Shown here piece by piece: positions 44,841 through 56,485 of a DNA stretch of 64,000 nucleotides. The position numbers and the translations under genes are program-made. Below the pieces are notes generated by a model, which saw only the letters and a program-made list of their open reading frames with translations, was not told where the DNA came from and did not search any database. This DNA comes from Puccinellia tenuiflora (Eukaryota; Streptophyta; Magnoliopsida; Poales; Poaceae): contig QRDG01001534.1 of the NCBI GenBank assembly GCA_012064385.1, positions 62,001 through 126,000 of the forward strand. The letters run 5' to 3'. Positions within the stretch are counted from its first letter, which is position 1. Each line of letters opens with the position of its first letter.

Positions 44841-45363
44841 CAACCCCAGGCGCCCTGACCCCCTTTTTTTCTTTTCTTTTCCTTTTTTTTTAAAATATCA
44901 TGGTTATGTGCTTGAGATGAAGTACGAGAGAGAGAGAGGTATACCGATGTATGATATGACAATGATTAGAATGATTTCGTCACACATCCAATGGGAAAAT
45001 CGAAATCAACAAGTAGCAACATTGGATGTGATATGAAAGTGAAACTTATGCAACAAACCGAAAGCATCGACCATTTCGAAAAGATCTATAGAACCAACTC
45101 CTTACACAAAGAGGTCGTTGGCCGAAGCCACCATGTATGAGTGTGCTTGACATGGCACCGCGAAGATATATCTTGGGTCCAACAATCAAAACTCATCTTT
45201 TAAGCATATTTTGTCACATGGGTAACTATATTGCAAGATTTTTCTATTTGTGCATAATAGGAGTAGTGTTGACACATGAATTGTGCTACACTCCCCCTAT
45301 GTCCATGCCATCATCTAGAATCCCAATAAGAGTCCAGTAGAGGTGTGTAAGCAAAATTTCCAA
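44841..45363 (-). other. Spacer between pol and the extra gene's upstream repeats
   Basis: 523 bp, pol 3' side. A pyrimidine tract (CCCCCTTTTTTTCTTTTC) at 44861-44895 on plus, then AT-rich sequence. No gene. Confidence 0.6.
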
Positions 45364-48300
45364 TCAAACAAAGTTGCTTGCACATACGACATTGATTTCT
45401 CCCCTCAATTCCTTGAATCTCTTCTCGTCAAGTGGTTTTGTGAATATATCGGCGAGTTGATCTTTGGTGTTGATATATGAAAGAGAGATATCTCCATTGG
45501 CCACATGATCACGGATAAAATGATACCGTATTTCAATATGCTTGGTCTTGCCATGGAGCACGGGATTGTGAGCAATTCTTATAGCACTTTCATTATCACA
45601 TAAAAGAGGCAATGTCTTTTTCTTAATTCCGAAATCCTCAAGACATTGTCTCATCCATAATAATTGTGAACAACAACTTGCGGCGGCAATATACTCGGCT
45701 TCCGTGGAGGAGGTGGATATGCAATTTTGTTTCTTCGAAGACCAACACACAAGTGACCTACCAAGAAATTGGCAAGCACCCAAGGTTGATTTCCTAGTCA
45801 CTTTGTCACCGGCCCAATCCGCATCCGAATACCCCACAAGATCAAAGCTTGTATTTGAAGGATACCAAAGACCATGATTGGGGGTATCAACCAAGTACCT
45901 AAGAATTCTTTTGACAGCAGTCATATGGCTTTCTTTGGGGTTAGATTGAAATCTTGCACACAAACCTACACTAAACATGATATCCGGTCTAGATGCACAA
46001 AGATAAAGCAAAGAACCAATCATGGAACGATAAAGCTTTTGGTCAACCGGAATACCTTCGTGATCTAGTGTTAGATTCACGTTTGTTGCCATTGGAAATC
46101 TCATTGGGCTTGCATTTGACATATCAAACTTCTTGAGCATGTCTTGAGTATATTTAGCTTGGCAAATAAAGGTTCCTTCGTCATATTGCTCAATCTCAAA
46201 ACCAAGGAAGAAACTTAATTCACCCATCATAGACATCTCAAATTCGCTTGTCATTAGCTTAGCAAATTGTTCTACAAAAGAGACATTAGTAGAACCAAAT
46301 ATAATATCGTCAACATATACTTGGCATACAAAGAATTCTCCATTTACACTCTTGGTGAAGAGTGTGGGATCGATTACCCCAAGTGCAAAACCACGGTCTA
46401 CTAAGAACTCCTTTAAGTGATCATACCAAGCACGTGGGGCTTGTTTGAGGCCATACAAAGCCTTATGGAGTAAGTAGACATGGTTAGGACACTTGGGATC
46501 TTCGAACCCCGGAGGTTGTTTAACATATACCATCTCATTAAGTGGACCATTTAGAAATGCACTTTTAACATCCATTTGATATAAAGTGAATTTATAGCTA
46601 GAAGCAAATGCAAGCAATATTCGAATGGATTCAAGTCTAGCTACGGGAGCGAAAGTTTCACCGTAGTCAAGTCCTTCGACTTGAGAGTAGCCTTGAGCAA
46701 CCAAACGAGCTTTGTTGCGAATCACTTGTCCATGATTATCTTGCTTGTTCTTGAACACCCATTTGGTTCCAATCACATTATGATTCTTGGGTCTTTCAAC
46801 TAGGGACCATACTTTGTTTCTCTCAAAGTTATGGAGTTCTTCGTGCATAGCATGAACCCAATCTTCATCTTCAAGAGCTTCATACACCTTGGTAGGTTCA
46901 AAATGTGATATATGAGCATGAACACCACAAAAGAGTAATAGTTGCCTCCGGGTGGACACACTCCTTCCAAGACCACCAATGATGTTCTTTTGATAGAGAG
47001 ATTTTTGATGTAATGCCACGGCCTTGCTAGCCACTCGACGAGCAAGAGCATCTGAGGGTCTCTCATTTGGAGGTGCATCTTCATCATCTCCTTCATCTAG
47101 GTTTTGATTAATCCGAGAGTGGGTTGGAGTTCTTGGTGAGAGATCACCAAAATCTTGACCACCATTATCATTGGGTGGATCTTGATCATCATCATGATGG
47201 TTGGTATCATCTTGTAGATCTTGAGCTTGTTCTTGGTTTGCCGCTTGATCAATGGTTGATGTAGAGGGCTCCACTTGCGTCGAGCTTGAGTCCAACTCCG
47301 TTGCCACAAGGGGTTCCTCAATGGGTATAAGGGGACCTATACCCATTCTTCCTATGGCGATGGAGGAGGGCTCATCACCTACATCATCAAGATCAACTTG
47401 CCCCACTTGGGAGCCATTATCCTCATGGAATACCACATTCATAGATTCTTCAACACACCCGGTGGTTATGTTGAAGACCCTATAAGTGTGGGAATCCTTG
47501 GCGTAACCAACAAATATGCCTTCAAAAGTTCTAGGCCCAAACTTAGGTAATTTAGAACCTTTAATATAAACTTGACATTTGCAACCAAAAACTTTGATGT
47601 AAGAGAGGTTAGGCTTTTTACCACCAAGAAGTTCATACGTGGTCTTTTTAGTGAACGGGCGGAGATAGAGCCGGTTGGTTAGATGACAAGCGGTGTTGAT
47701 GGCTTCGGCCCAAAAGTTATATGGAGACTTGAATTCGGCCATCATTGTTCTTGCCATATCAATAAGTGTCCGGTTCTTCCTTTCCGCAACACCATTTTGT
47801 TGAGGGGTATACGCAGCGGAATATTGATGTTTAATACCCTCATCACTCAAGAATTCATCCATGGTGTAATTCTTAAACTCGGTTCCATTGTCACTTCTTA
47901 TGGCCAAGATGGTTGTGTCATATTGGCGTTGTACTTGGGTAGCCCAATCAATGAATTCCCTTTGAGTTTCACTCTTCTTCTTGATATAGAAAGTCCAAGT
48001 GTATCTTGTATAATCATCAACAATTACCAAGCAATATTTCTTTCCACCAAGGCTTTCATAAGTAGGAGGTCCAAACAAATCCATATGAATGAGTTGGAAG
48101 GGCCTCGTTGTATTGATGGTTGTCACTTTAGGATGGTTCTTCTCATGCATTTTTCCGGCAACACAAGAGCTGCAAGGACGATCTTTGGAAAAATTCACTT
48201 TTGTTAGTCCTTCCACATGCTCACCCTTCACAAGTGTTTGCAAGTTTCTCATACCGACGTGGCCCAACCGGCGATGCCAAAGCCAACCCACGTCGGATTT

Positions 48301-48702
48301 AGCCATTAGACTTGTGGCTATGTGTGTAGTTTCTTTCGAGAAATCCACTACATACATACGGTTTTCCACAAATCCAACAAAGGCTACTTTAAGAGAAATT
48401 GTGTGAAGAATGAGCACATGATACCGTCCAAAGACAACAGTAAAGTTGCACTCGCAAAGTTGCAAAACGGAAAGTAAATTATAACCAAGGGACTCAACAA
48501 GGAGGACTTTCTCAATGGACGTGTCCGGAGAAATGACCACCTTGCCGTGCCCCAATACCTTGAGTTCCGAACCATCACCAATCGTGACATGAGATACCTT
48601 GAGAAGTTGATGCATCAAGTCACTTAACACTTCTTTGCTTCCGGTCATATGTGCGGAACAACCGCTATCAATAAGCCACGATGATCCTCCGGAAGCACAT
48701 AC
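45364..48702 (-). CDS. pol: Copia pol: protease, integrase, reverse transcriptase, RNase H
   Basis: Open on minus from 48702 to 45364 (1112 codons); the first ATG is at 48648, but the protease motif LIDSGCSAHMTG begins upstream, so an ATG start would lose the catalytic Asp. In order: protease (1-25 and on); GAG-pre-integrase with HX4H-CX2C (WHRRLGHVG, CSSCVAGK); integrase DDE (IHMDLFGP, SDNGTEF, NGVAERKNRT); RT with the QMDVKSAFLNG and YVDD motifs; RNase H (YSDADWAG, STEAEYIA, LCDNESAI). All catalytic residues I looked for are present. The upstream frame is closed by TAG at 48703, and gag ends in another frame at 48713, so pol needs a shift, readthrough, splicing or internal start. Confidence 0.93.
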   Translation of the reverse strand, partial: VCASGGSSWLIDSGCSAHMTGSKEVLSDLMHQLLKVSHVTIGDGSELKVLGHGKVVISPDTSIEKVLLVESLGYNLLSVLQLCECNFTVVFGRYHVLILHTISLKVAFVGFVENRMYVVDFSKETTHIATSLMAKSDVGWLWHRRLGHVGMRNLQTLVKGEHVEGLTKVNFSKDRPCSSCVAGKMHEKNHPKVTTINTTRPFQLIHMDLFGPPTYESLGGKKYCLVIVDDYTRYTWTFYIKKKSETQREFIDWATQVQRQYDTTILAIRSDNGTEFKNYTMDEFLSDEGIKHQYSAAYTPQQNGVAERKNRTLIDMARTMMAEFKSPYNFWAEAINTACHLTNRLYLRPFTKKTTYELLGGKKPNLSYIKVFGCKCQVYIKGSKLPKFGPRTFEGIFVGYAKDSHTYRVFNITTGCVEESMNVVFHEDNGSQVGQVDLDDVGDEPSSIAIGRMGIGPLIPIEEPLVATELDSSSTQVEPSTSTIDQAANQEQAQDLQDDTNHHDDDQDPPNDNGGQDFGDLSPRTPTHSRINQNLDEGDDEDAPPNERPSDALARRVASKAVALHQKSLYQKNIIGGLGRSVSTRRQLLLFCGVHAHISHFEPTKVYEALEDEDWVHAMHEELHNFERNKVWSLVERPKNHNVIGTKWVFKNKQDNHGQVIRNKARLVAQGYSQVEGLDYGETFAPVARLESIRILLAFASSYKFTLYQMDVKSAFLNGPLNEMVYVKQPPGFEDPKCPNHVYLLHKALYGLKQAPRAWYDHLKEFLVDRGFALGVIDPTLFTKSVNGEFFVCQVYVDDIIFGSTNVSFVEQFAKLMTSEFEMSMMGELSFFLGFEIEQYDEGTFICQAKYTQDMLKKFDMSNASPMRFPMATNVNLTLDHEGIPVDQKLYRSMIGSLLYLCASRPDIMFSVGLCARFQSNPKESHMTAVKRILRYLVDTPNHGLWYPSNTSFDLVGYSDADWAGDKVTRKSTLGACQFLGRSLVCWSSKKQNCISTSSTEAEYIAAASCCSQLLWMRQCLEDFGIKKKTLPLLCDNESAIRIAHNPVLHGKTKHIEIRYHFIRDHVANGDISLSYINTKDQLADIFTKPLDEKRFKELRGEINVVCASNFV

Positions 48703-48712
48703 CTACAAAGAG

Positions 48713-51172
48713 TTAATTCCTCGATTTAGGTACCCATGTTTTGATGGGTCCTTTCTTGTTAGTCACAAGGGTCTTGGGAACCCAAATAGAAGCACGATAA
48801 TCACTACCATATGAAGTTCCAACATATTTTGCATAAACATGTCCATCATTAGATTTTAAAAGCACATATGATGGGTTATACTTTCCCGCAAAATTGTTGT
48901 GAGAAGATGTGTTCTTAGCAGCAATGCTCATAGCAAGGATATCGCATTCATCTTCATCATTAGCCAACTCCCCCTCCTTCACAAAAACAATAGCATTAGA
49001 GGAGGGAGTTGGTTTCCTCTTCTCATTGGTCCTCTTGGATGTGACTCCAAACCCAAGTCCTTCCTTACCCACAACTCTTCTTTGATTACTCAAAAGATTA
49101 TTGAGGGTCTTTTCTCCTTGGATGCAAGACACAAGTCCTTTCTCAAGTTGAGCCTTCAACCTATTGTTCTCCAATATAAGAGATGCCTTGACACACAAGG
49201 GGTTAGTGGCACAAGCATTTTCATTCACATCCTTATTTTGAGAGTTGTCATGTGACTCCTTAAGAACCTTGAGCTCTCTTGAGAGTGCTATGTGAGCTTT
49301 CTCAAGATGCTCAAAATCCTTAAGTAGTTCATTGTGACCATTCATAATGTTATCATTTTCATCCATGAATTCCTTAAGCTTATCAAGTGCATGATCACGG
49401 TCACCCATCATTTTAGATAGATCTAAAGTGGAGACTTCCTCAATAGAATCTTTAAGACATAATGCATTATCTAGGGCTTCCTCAAGCTCCGCTATCCTAT
49501 TAGCATCATCACGAGCGAAACCCTCAAGTTCACATATTCTTTCTTCATGCTCTTCTATGAGACCATATGCATTACCAAGTTGAGTCATGAAGGCATCAAA
49601 TGCAATTTTATTTTCATTTTCAAGTGATCTCATGACATTTGAAAGATTATTAGCATTCTCATCATCAAGTTCCTCAACACAATTTAACAATGATGGAGTA
49701 GAGGAAATTGAGGGTTTTCGTGAGTGGGTTACCTTTGGAGATGTACCCTTGGCCATAAGGCACTTGTGTTTGGTAGGACCTTGCTTGTCATTAGGAGTTG
49801 AAAAGAGTGAATCCAATGAAGAAGGAATAACCCCAATTGCCATTGCCGCCATGCCGACTTGTTCTTCTTCATCTTCACTTTCTTCACCTCCGGACAAATA
49901 TTCTTGCTCATTTGTCACCATTGCCCTTTTGGATACCTTCTTCATGAAGTTCTTGTTTTTAGGAACAAAGTTGGTTTTCTTGACAAGCTTTCCTCCATTA
50001 TCAATTCTACTCTTGTAGGGACAATCCGCAACGAAGTGCTCACTATCTCCACAATTGAAACAAGTTCTTGCTTTCTTTGTACTTGAGCCTTCTCTTCCCT
50101 TGTTCTTCGTCGCATTTGATCTAAAGTCCCCCTTCTTCCACCAATTATGGTTGGCAAGCGCTAAGCACTCATTGTGTGACACCCTCTTTTCCTTCTCGGA
50201 TGGCACATAGGTGGATCCACCTTCATCACTTGATTCTTCCTCATCATAAGATGTTGCCTTCAAAGCAAGAGATACTTTCTTTATTCCATTCACACGAGCT
50301 AGAACATCTTCCGAGGATTTCTTCATCATATTCATGGTGACAAAGGTACCCAAAACATCATTGGGAGTTAGTTCCATGTAGTCCGCTCTTGCTTGAACAT
50401 TCATCACCATGTTCTCATTGTACGGAATCAAGGTTTGAAGAAATTTTCCCTTGAACCAATCATCATCGCAATCCTTGAATCCGACATCCTTCATGTCCAC
50501 AACAAGAGCCTTGAGTCTTCGATATACATCTTCCGGAACTTCTCCATCCTTCATGATGAAGTGGTCAACTTGCCGTTGGAGAAGTGTTTTCTTTGAGCGT
50601 TGCATGCTCACATTCCCATCATACATGGCGAGTAGATACTCCCAAGCTTCCTTGGCGTTTGGGAGAGACCGGATGTGCTCAACACCTTCATTGACCATTG
50701 CCTTCTCGAGCATGTGCATAGCATGTGCATTGAGTTGTTCATCAATGATCTCACTTGAGGTCAAATTGTTGATATCCTTAGGATAGTATCCCCTCTCAAT
50801 GATTCTCCATATTTGCATTGAAGAGCTACACACATAAGATTTCATAGAAGCTTTCCAATTAGTAAAACGGGCCCTATCTACTAAAGGTGGATTACCAAGA
50901 TTGTTCACATGTGGATGTTGAACATTAAGAGCATTATTGTAGATATGTCCAAATTGATTTGGATTTTCATTTCTAGATGAGTGTTCTTCACTTTCTTTTG
51001 AATGAGATGTGGGATTACCATTTTCATCTAGAGAGGGACTTTTATTTTCATTATTAGATGTAGAGGCAAGTTTCATTATTAGTTCCTCTAACCTATCCAT
51101 CCTCTTATCGGATCTTTCCCCTATGGATTCGACTTGTTTTTGAAGCAATTCCATGGGAGTGGGATCCCCCAT
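48713..51172 (-). CDS. gag: Copia gag
   Basis: 819 codons on minus, ATG 40 bp after the PBS. Early Met start MGDPTPMELLQKQVES, then a UBN2/DUF4219-type gag domain (RFTNWKASMKSYVCSSSMQI, IDEQLNAHAMHMLEKAM, AKEAWEYLLAMYDG), an acidic patch, a zinc knuckle CFNCGDSEHFVADC, a long coiled-coil (about residues 500-680), and a C-terminal segment AKYVGTSYG...WVPKTLVTN also found at the end of gag in the pol-less Copia at 4380-4460. It would form the virus-like particle in the cytoplasm. Intact. Confidence 0.92.
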   Translation of the reverse strand: MGDPTPMELLQKQVESIGERSDKRMDRLEELIMKLASTSNNENKSPSLDENGNPTSHSKESEEHSSRNENPNQFGHIYNNALNVQHPHVNNLGNPPLVDRARFTNWKASMKSYVCSSSMQIWRIIERGYYPKDINNLTSSEIIDEQLNAHAMHMLEKAMVNEGVEHIRSLPNAKEAWEYLLAMYDGNVSMQRSKKTLLQRQVDHFIMKDGEVPEDVYRRLKALVVDMKDVGFKDCDDDWFKGKFLQTLIPYNENMVMNVQARADYMELTPNDVLGTFVTMNMMKKSSEDVLARVNGIKKVSLALKATSYDEEESSDEGGSTYVPSEKEKRVSHNECLALANHNWWKKGDFRSNATKNKGREGSSTKKARTCFNCGDSEHFVADCPYKSRIDNGGKLVKKTNFVPKNKNFMKKVSKRAMVTNEQEYLSGGEESEDEEEQVGMAAMAIGVIPSSLDSLFSTPNDKQGPTKHKCLMAKGTSPKVTHSRKPSISSTPSLLNCVEELDDENANNLSNVMRSLENENKIAFDAFMTQLGNAYGLIEEHEERICELEGFARDDANRIAELEEALDNALCLKDSIEEVSTLDLSKMMGDRDHALDKLKEFMDENDNIMNGHNELLKDFEHLEKAHIALSRELKVLKESHDNSQNKDVNENACATNPLCVKASLILENNRLKAQLEKGLVSCIQGEKTLNNLLSNQRRVVGKEGLGFGVTSKRTNEKRKPTPSSNAIVFVKEGELANDEDECDILAMSIAAKNTSSHNNFAGKYNPSYVLLKSNDGHVYAKYVGTSYGSDYRASIWVPKTLVTNKKGPIKTWVPKSRN

Positions 51173-51211
51173 CCTCCTCTTTAGGCGGTGAAGCCTTTAA
51201 TAAAGAGACGA

Positions 51212-51224
51212 GGCTCTGATACCA
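51212..51224 (-). other. Primer binding site of the nested Copia, initiator tRNA-Met
   Basis: On minus TGGTATCAGAGCC, two bases after the 5' LTR end, identical to 2176-2188 and 10505-10517. Confidence 0.95.
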
Positions 51225-51226
51225 AT

Positions 51227-52513
51227 TGAAAGGATCGATGAGGTTAACTAGAGGGGGGGGGGGGTGAATAGGTTAACTACAAATTTTAATTCTTTTTCGT
51301 TTTAAGTAGATATTGCTCAAATATAAGTTGTCTAGAATATGCAACTAGATGAACAACCTTATATGATGAGCAAAAGATCACTAGCACAAGATATAAATAT
51401 AGTAAGCTAGAGCTAACAAGTAAAGGTAAGTGCAAAGATAAACAACAAGATGACACGAAGATTTATCCCGAAGTTCACTTCCCAATGGAAGCTAATCTCC
51501 GTTGGAGCGGCGCGGTGTTCACCAAAGTGAAACACCGAGTAGCCTTGATATGGCACACCGTATCTCCGTTGTGACTTACCACCGATGTGGCGAGCCACTT
51601 GTCACTATGTTGCCGTTGAGGTTGACAACTAGAACCTTTACAAGGATGAAGCACACTCCACAAGTTGGAGGGTCTTCACCAAATGCACCGAGCCGCCAAG
51701 ACTCGATGCCCAAGACCGGGGCACACACCACAACTTAATTGGTGGCTCCCGGCGATATCTCCTTAGCTCCCAAAGCTCCGAAGAACAACAAGCTCTTAGG
51801 GTTCCGATGAACACCAAGAGAAACAAGCCCCCTCTCACAAATCAAGGGGGAAAACGAATCGGTTTGGTGGAGATTGTAGATCAAGAGGTTCTCTCCCAAC
51901 TCGCCAAATATCAACGAGATGTATTGGCTAGTAAGAGAGATCTATGTGAATTGAGGTGGTCTAAAATGGTGGAGCTTCAAGCTTCTTTCTTTTTGATAGA
52001 CAAGTGACCAAGGTAGAAGAAGGAGCTCTTAAATATGTGGTCTTCAAAATCCAGCCGTTGGAGACGAGTGAGAGGCCAGCCGTGGAGGCCGGCCAGGCCG
52101 GGGCAATGGCCGGGGAGTGGCCGGCCATCCCACGCGAGTTCCTGGCGCGAGCCCGGCCATGGACCGGCCACCATGGCCGGCCAGGCAACCGAGATGGCCC
52201 GGCCAAGGGCCGGTCATGCCGGGGAGGAGGCCGGCCAGCGCGCAGGTGAAATGGCCTAGCAGCCCGGCCATGGACCGGCCACCATGGCCGGCCTAGTAAC
52301 CGAGGCGGCCCGGCCATGGGCCGGCCAGGCCGGGGAGGTGGCCGGCCAACTTTTCTTCCTCTCCCCTTCTACTCTTGCGCAACCCTCCTTTCGTCGATGT
52401 TTCATCGTTTTTCATCGCTTTAACCTAACAGCACATCTTTGAACAAAGGGGTTAAATATTATCGTGTTGTCATCAAATATCAAAACATACTTAGGAGATG
52501 AGATGTCCTTTCA
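51227..52513 (-). repeat. 5' LTR of the nested Copia
   Basis: 1287 bp. Differences from 40575-41861 seen by eye: one in CGATATCTCC (near 51757), one in GTTCCGATG (near 51806) and one in CTAGTAAGAG (near 51932). On minus, a GGCCGG cluster (52347-52072) precedes CATATTTAAG (52037-52028), the likely TATA. Confidence 0.97.
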
Positions 52514-55500
52514 TGCTCATTGATGGGGGTGCAGGCCTCAACGTCATCTCTGTCGAGACATTCGAGAAGCTGCAGGTGCCCTACGAGCGGCTCATGCCCA
52601 CCAGGCCCTTCTCGGGGGTGACTGAGGGGCTCACCACCCCCTTGGGGCAGGTGAGGCTCGCCGTCACTTTCGGCACCCAGGCCAACTACCGCACCGAGCT
52701 GATCGACTTCGACGTCGCGCACATCATCCTGCCCTACAACGCCATCCTCGGCTACCCCGCCGTCGCCAAGTTCATGGCGGTGACCCACCACGCGTACAAC
52801 CTCGTCAAGCTCCCTGGCTCGGGTGGCACCATCGTCATCCGCGGCGTGGTCTCGGACGCTTTGTACGCTGCGCAAGCAGCCTACAAGGCTGCCGCGGTGG
52901 CGTCACCTGCTGATGAGGACGAGGATCCCTTGCCGAGGCCCCCCGCCAAGAAGAAGCAGCTTTTCTCTCAGGAGAAGGCCGCGACAAAGCAAGTGTCTCT
53001 TGAGGCAAACGGCTCGGGGGCTAGCGTCACCATCGGCGCCAACCTGCCTCCCAAATAGGAAAGCGCGCTCGTCGCCTTCCTCAGGGCAAACTCTGACATG
53101 TTCGCATGGACACCGTCAGATATGTCTGGAGTACCGAGGGAGGTGATCGAGCACCACTTAGCCGTGTGTCCAAACGCACGCCCCGTGAAGCAAAAGGCGC
53201 GGCGCCAGGCACCAGAGAAGCAAGACTTCATCATCAAGGAAGTAGAGAAGCTGAAGAAGGCCAGCATCATCAAGGAAGTGGTCCATCCCACTTGGCTCGC
53301 CAACGGTGTGGTCGTCCCCAAACACACCGGAGGAAGCCGCCTCTGCATCGACTTCACCGACCTCAACAAGGCCTGCCCTAAGGACCCCTATCCCCTCCCA
53401 AGGATCGACCAGATCGTGGACTCCACCGCCGGCTGCGCGCTCCTCTGTTTTCTAGACGCCTTCTCTGGTTACCACCAGATCAAGATGGCGAAGGAGGACG
53501 AGGAGAAGACAACATTTCTCACCCCTTGTGGTGTGTTTTGCTACGTCTGTATGCCCTTCGGCCTAAAGAACGCCGGCGCCACTTTCCAGCGCCTCATGAG
53601 GATCGCCTTGGGGGCTCAAATGGGGAAGAATGCAGAGGCCTACGTCGATGACATCGTCGTCAAGACTCGTGAAGAAATCACGCTCATCCAGGACCTCGAG
53701 GAGACCTTTGCCAACCTGCGCAAGGTCAACATCAAGCTGAACCCCGCCAAGTGCATCTTTGGGGTCCCTTCAGGCAAGCTCCTCGGGTTCCTGGTATCCC
53801 ACCGTGGCATCGAGGCCAACCCCGACAAGATCAAAGCCATAGAGCAGATGCAGCCTCCTCGTCGCCTCAAGGACATGCAACGCCTAGCGGGATGTATGGC
53901 CAGCCTTGGCCGTTTCATCTCCAAGTTCGGCGAGAGGGCGCTGCCATTTTTCAAGATCATGAAGAGGTCCGGTCCTTTCAAGTGGACCCCTGAAGCAGCA
54001 AAGGCCTTTGAGGACCTGAAGAAATACCTGGCGAGCCCACCCATCATGGTTGCCCCACGCCCTCGCGAGCCTTTGAAGCTATATATTGCAGCCACTCCTC
54101 AGACGGCAAGCACTGTCTTGGTGGCTGAAAGGGAAGAGCCAGTCCTCGCCAAGCAGACCTCTACATCGCCAAGACCAGAACCACCCGACAAGGAAGCACC
54201 CTCGCCAAGCCTCCAGCCTCATGCCGAGCCTCTACAAGCGGGCCTCAAGAAACCCTCGCCGAGGACTCCACCAAGCCTGGAGAGGAGCCAGCCGCTGCCA
54301 CGCCAACGACTACCCTCGTCGAGCATCCCGTCTACTTCGTCAGCACAGTGCTGCGAGATGCTCGCGAGCGCTACCCCATGCAGCAAAAGCTCCTCTTATC
54401 GCTCCTCAGCGCCTCCAGAAAGCTACGCCACTACTTCCAGGGTCACCCCATCAAGGTGGTCACCTCACATCCCCTCGAGCAAGTCCTGCGCAACCCAAAT
54501 GCAACAGATCGCGTCGCAGGCTGGGGCATCGAGCTACAACCTTTCGAGCTGGAGTTTGACACCACCAGGGTCATCAAGGGCAGGGCGCTGGCCGATTTCA
54601 TGGCCGAGTGGACGGACACACGCGAAGAAGAGCCTCTAGAGGAGGAAGCCACAGCCTCAGGTAGGACGGAACCAGGCTCCTGGACCACACTTCGACGGCG
54701 CCTTCGCGGCCAGGAGTGCAGGGGCTGGTGCCGTTCTCACCTCACCAACAGGCGACAAACTCTACTACGTCGTCCAGCTGTGCTTCAAGGACAACGACAA
54801 GGTCTCCAACAACATTGCTGAATATGAAGGCCTCCTCGCCGGGCTCAAAGCCGCCATTGCCCTCGGCGTCAAGCGCATCCTCATCAAGGGCGACTCTCAG
54901 CTCCTCGTCAACTTCTCCAACAAAAGATACACGCCTAAGGACACCTACATGGTGGCCTACCTTGAAGAGGTACGCAAGCTGGAGAAGCACTTCAGGGGCA
55001 TGGAGCTCAAGCACATCCCGCGAGCAGAAAACCAAGAGGCAGATGACCTCGCCAGGCGAGCAGCAAGAAGGGAAGCCCAGAAGCCTGGAGTGTTTGAGGA
55101 GAGACTCACCAAGGCCTCAGTCAGGCAGCCAGTGGCCAATGTCAGCATCGACGAGGAGCTCCCACCAGCCCCATCAAGTGGAGCACCAAACTGCGGGCTG
55201 CCCTCAGGCGATCGCTTGCTGCTGACCTTGGTACGATAAGACACTGTTTGGATCGACGAGATCAAGAACTACCTGCAAAATCGAGTACTCCCCGAAGAAG
55301 ACGCTGAAGCCGAAAGAATCGCTCGCCAGGCCAAGTCTTACTGCCTCCACGACAGAGACCTATACCGTAAGCGCCCCAATGGGGTTGCCTTGCGGTGCGT
55401 CCCTGCCGAAGAAGGTCGCCAGCTCATCAACGACATCCACAGCGGAGAGTGCGGCCACCATTCGTCCTCGCGCACCCTTGTAGGCAAGGTCTTCCGGAGT

Positions 55501-56485
55501 GGCTTCTACTGGCCCTCAGTGCTTCAAGATGCAGCCGCAATCGTCCAATCCTGCGATGCCTGCCAATTCCACACCAAACAGATACACCAGAGCCCGCGCA
55601 AGGACTCCAGACGATCCTGCTCTCCTGGCCGTTCGCGGTCTGGGGGCTGGACCTCCTGGGACCCTTCCCGCGAGCGCTCGGGGGCTACCGCTACCTCTAT
55701 GTCGCCATCGACAAATTCACCAAGTGGCCTGAGGTGGAACCGTGCGCACCATACCGGCGAAGTCAGCGGTGAAATTCATAAGGAGCCTGGTCTTCCGCTT
55801 CGGCGTGCCCAACCGCATCATCACCGACAACGGCTCACAATTCATCAGCGGCGCCTTCAAGTCCTACTGCGGCAGCCTCGGTGCCCAAATCTGCTACGTC
55901 TCGGTGGCGCACCCACGAAGCAATGGGCAGGCTGAGCGAGGCAACGCCGAGGTGCTCAAGGGCCGCAAGACGAGAAGCTTCAACCGCCTCAAGGCCAGCG
56001 GCAAGCAGTGGATCGATGAGCTCCCCTCGGTGCTCTGGTCCATCCGCACCATGCCAATAAAGCCAACTGGTGAGACGCCGTTCTCCCTCGTCTATGGTGC
56101 TGAAGCCGTCCTCCCCAGCGAGATCACTCATGGCTCTCCCCGAGTCTTGGCCTTCAAGGAGGCTGAGCTGGACGAGCTGCGCAACAACGACCTCCTGCTG
56201 CTTGAAGGGCTCCGCCGCAATGCGGCCCTGAGAGCGGCAAGGTACCAGCAAGATCTCCGTCGCTACCACAGCCGCCACATCCGCCCGCGTACTCTCGAAG
56301 CAGGAGACCTCGTCCTGAGGAGAATCCTCTCCAGGGCAGGCCTCCACAAGCTCTCGCCAATGTGGGAAGGACCCTACAGGGTCATCCACATCGCCAGGCC
56401 TGGCTCCGCGTGGCTCGAGACGGAGGACGGCATCCCTGTCGCCAACCCCTGGAACATCCAGCACCTGCGCAAGTTCTACCCCTGA
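52514..56485 (+). pseudogene. pol: Tat pol: protease, RT, RNase H, second RNase H, integrase; broken
   Basis: The frame begins before the Copia insertion (40464-40574) and resumes at 52514. Protease: MLIDGGAGLNVIS. TAG at 53056. RT: WLANGVVVPKHTGGSRLCID, FLDAFSGYHQI, YVDDIVV. The RT-linked RNase H region shifts frame between 54125 and 54340 (TVLRDARERYPMQQKLLLSL) and back near 54685 to a second RNase H (FDGAFAARSAGAGAV, NNIAEYEGLLAGLKAA, IKGDSQLLVN), a Tat trait. TAA at 55237. Integrase spans three frames: Zn region (HSGECGHH...CDACQ), WGLDLLGPF, ITDNGSQF, NGQAERGN, then a C-terminal domain ending at 56485 (NIQHLRKFYP). Catalytic motifs survive but five or more lesions prevent a functional polyprotein. 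Confidence 0.92.

Larger units (their letters stand above)
40575..52513 (-). mobile_element. Young Sirevirus-like Copia retrotransposon with an extra gene, TSD TGCTC
   Basis: Minus-strand order: 5' LTR (52513-51227), PBS, gag, pol, spacer, extra two-exon gene, polypurine tract, 3' LTR (41861-40575). TGCTC is duplicated at 40570-40574 and 52514-52518; removing the insert restores the Tat protease frame across KML/IDGGAG. I find 3 differences between the two 1287-bp LTRs. Gag and pol are uninterrupted. Initiator-Met PBS, long LTRs, GC palindromes in U3 and an extra ORF after pol fit Sireviruses (Maximus/SIRE lineage). It is the only element here that could still be autonomous. Confidence 0.95.
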
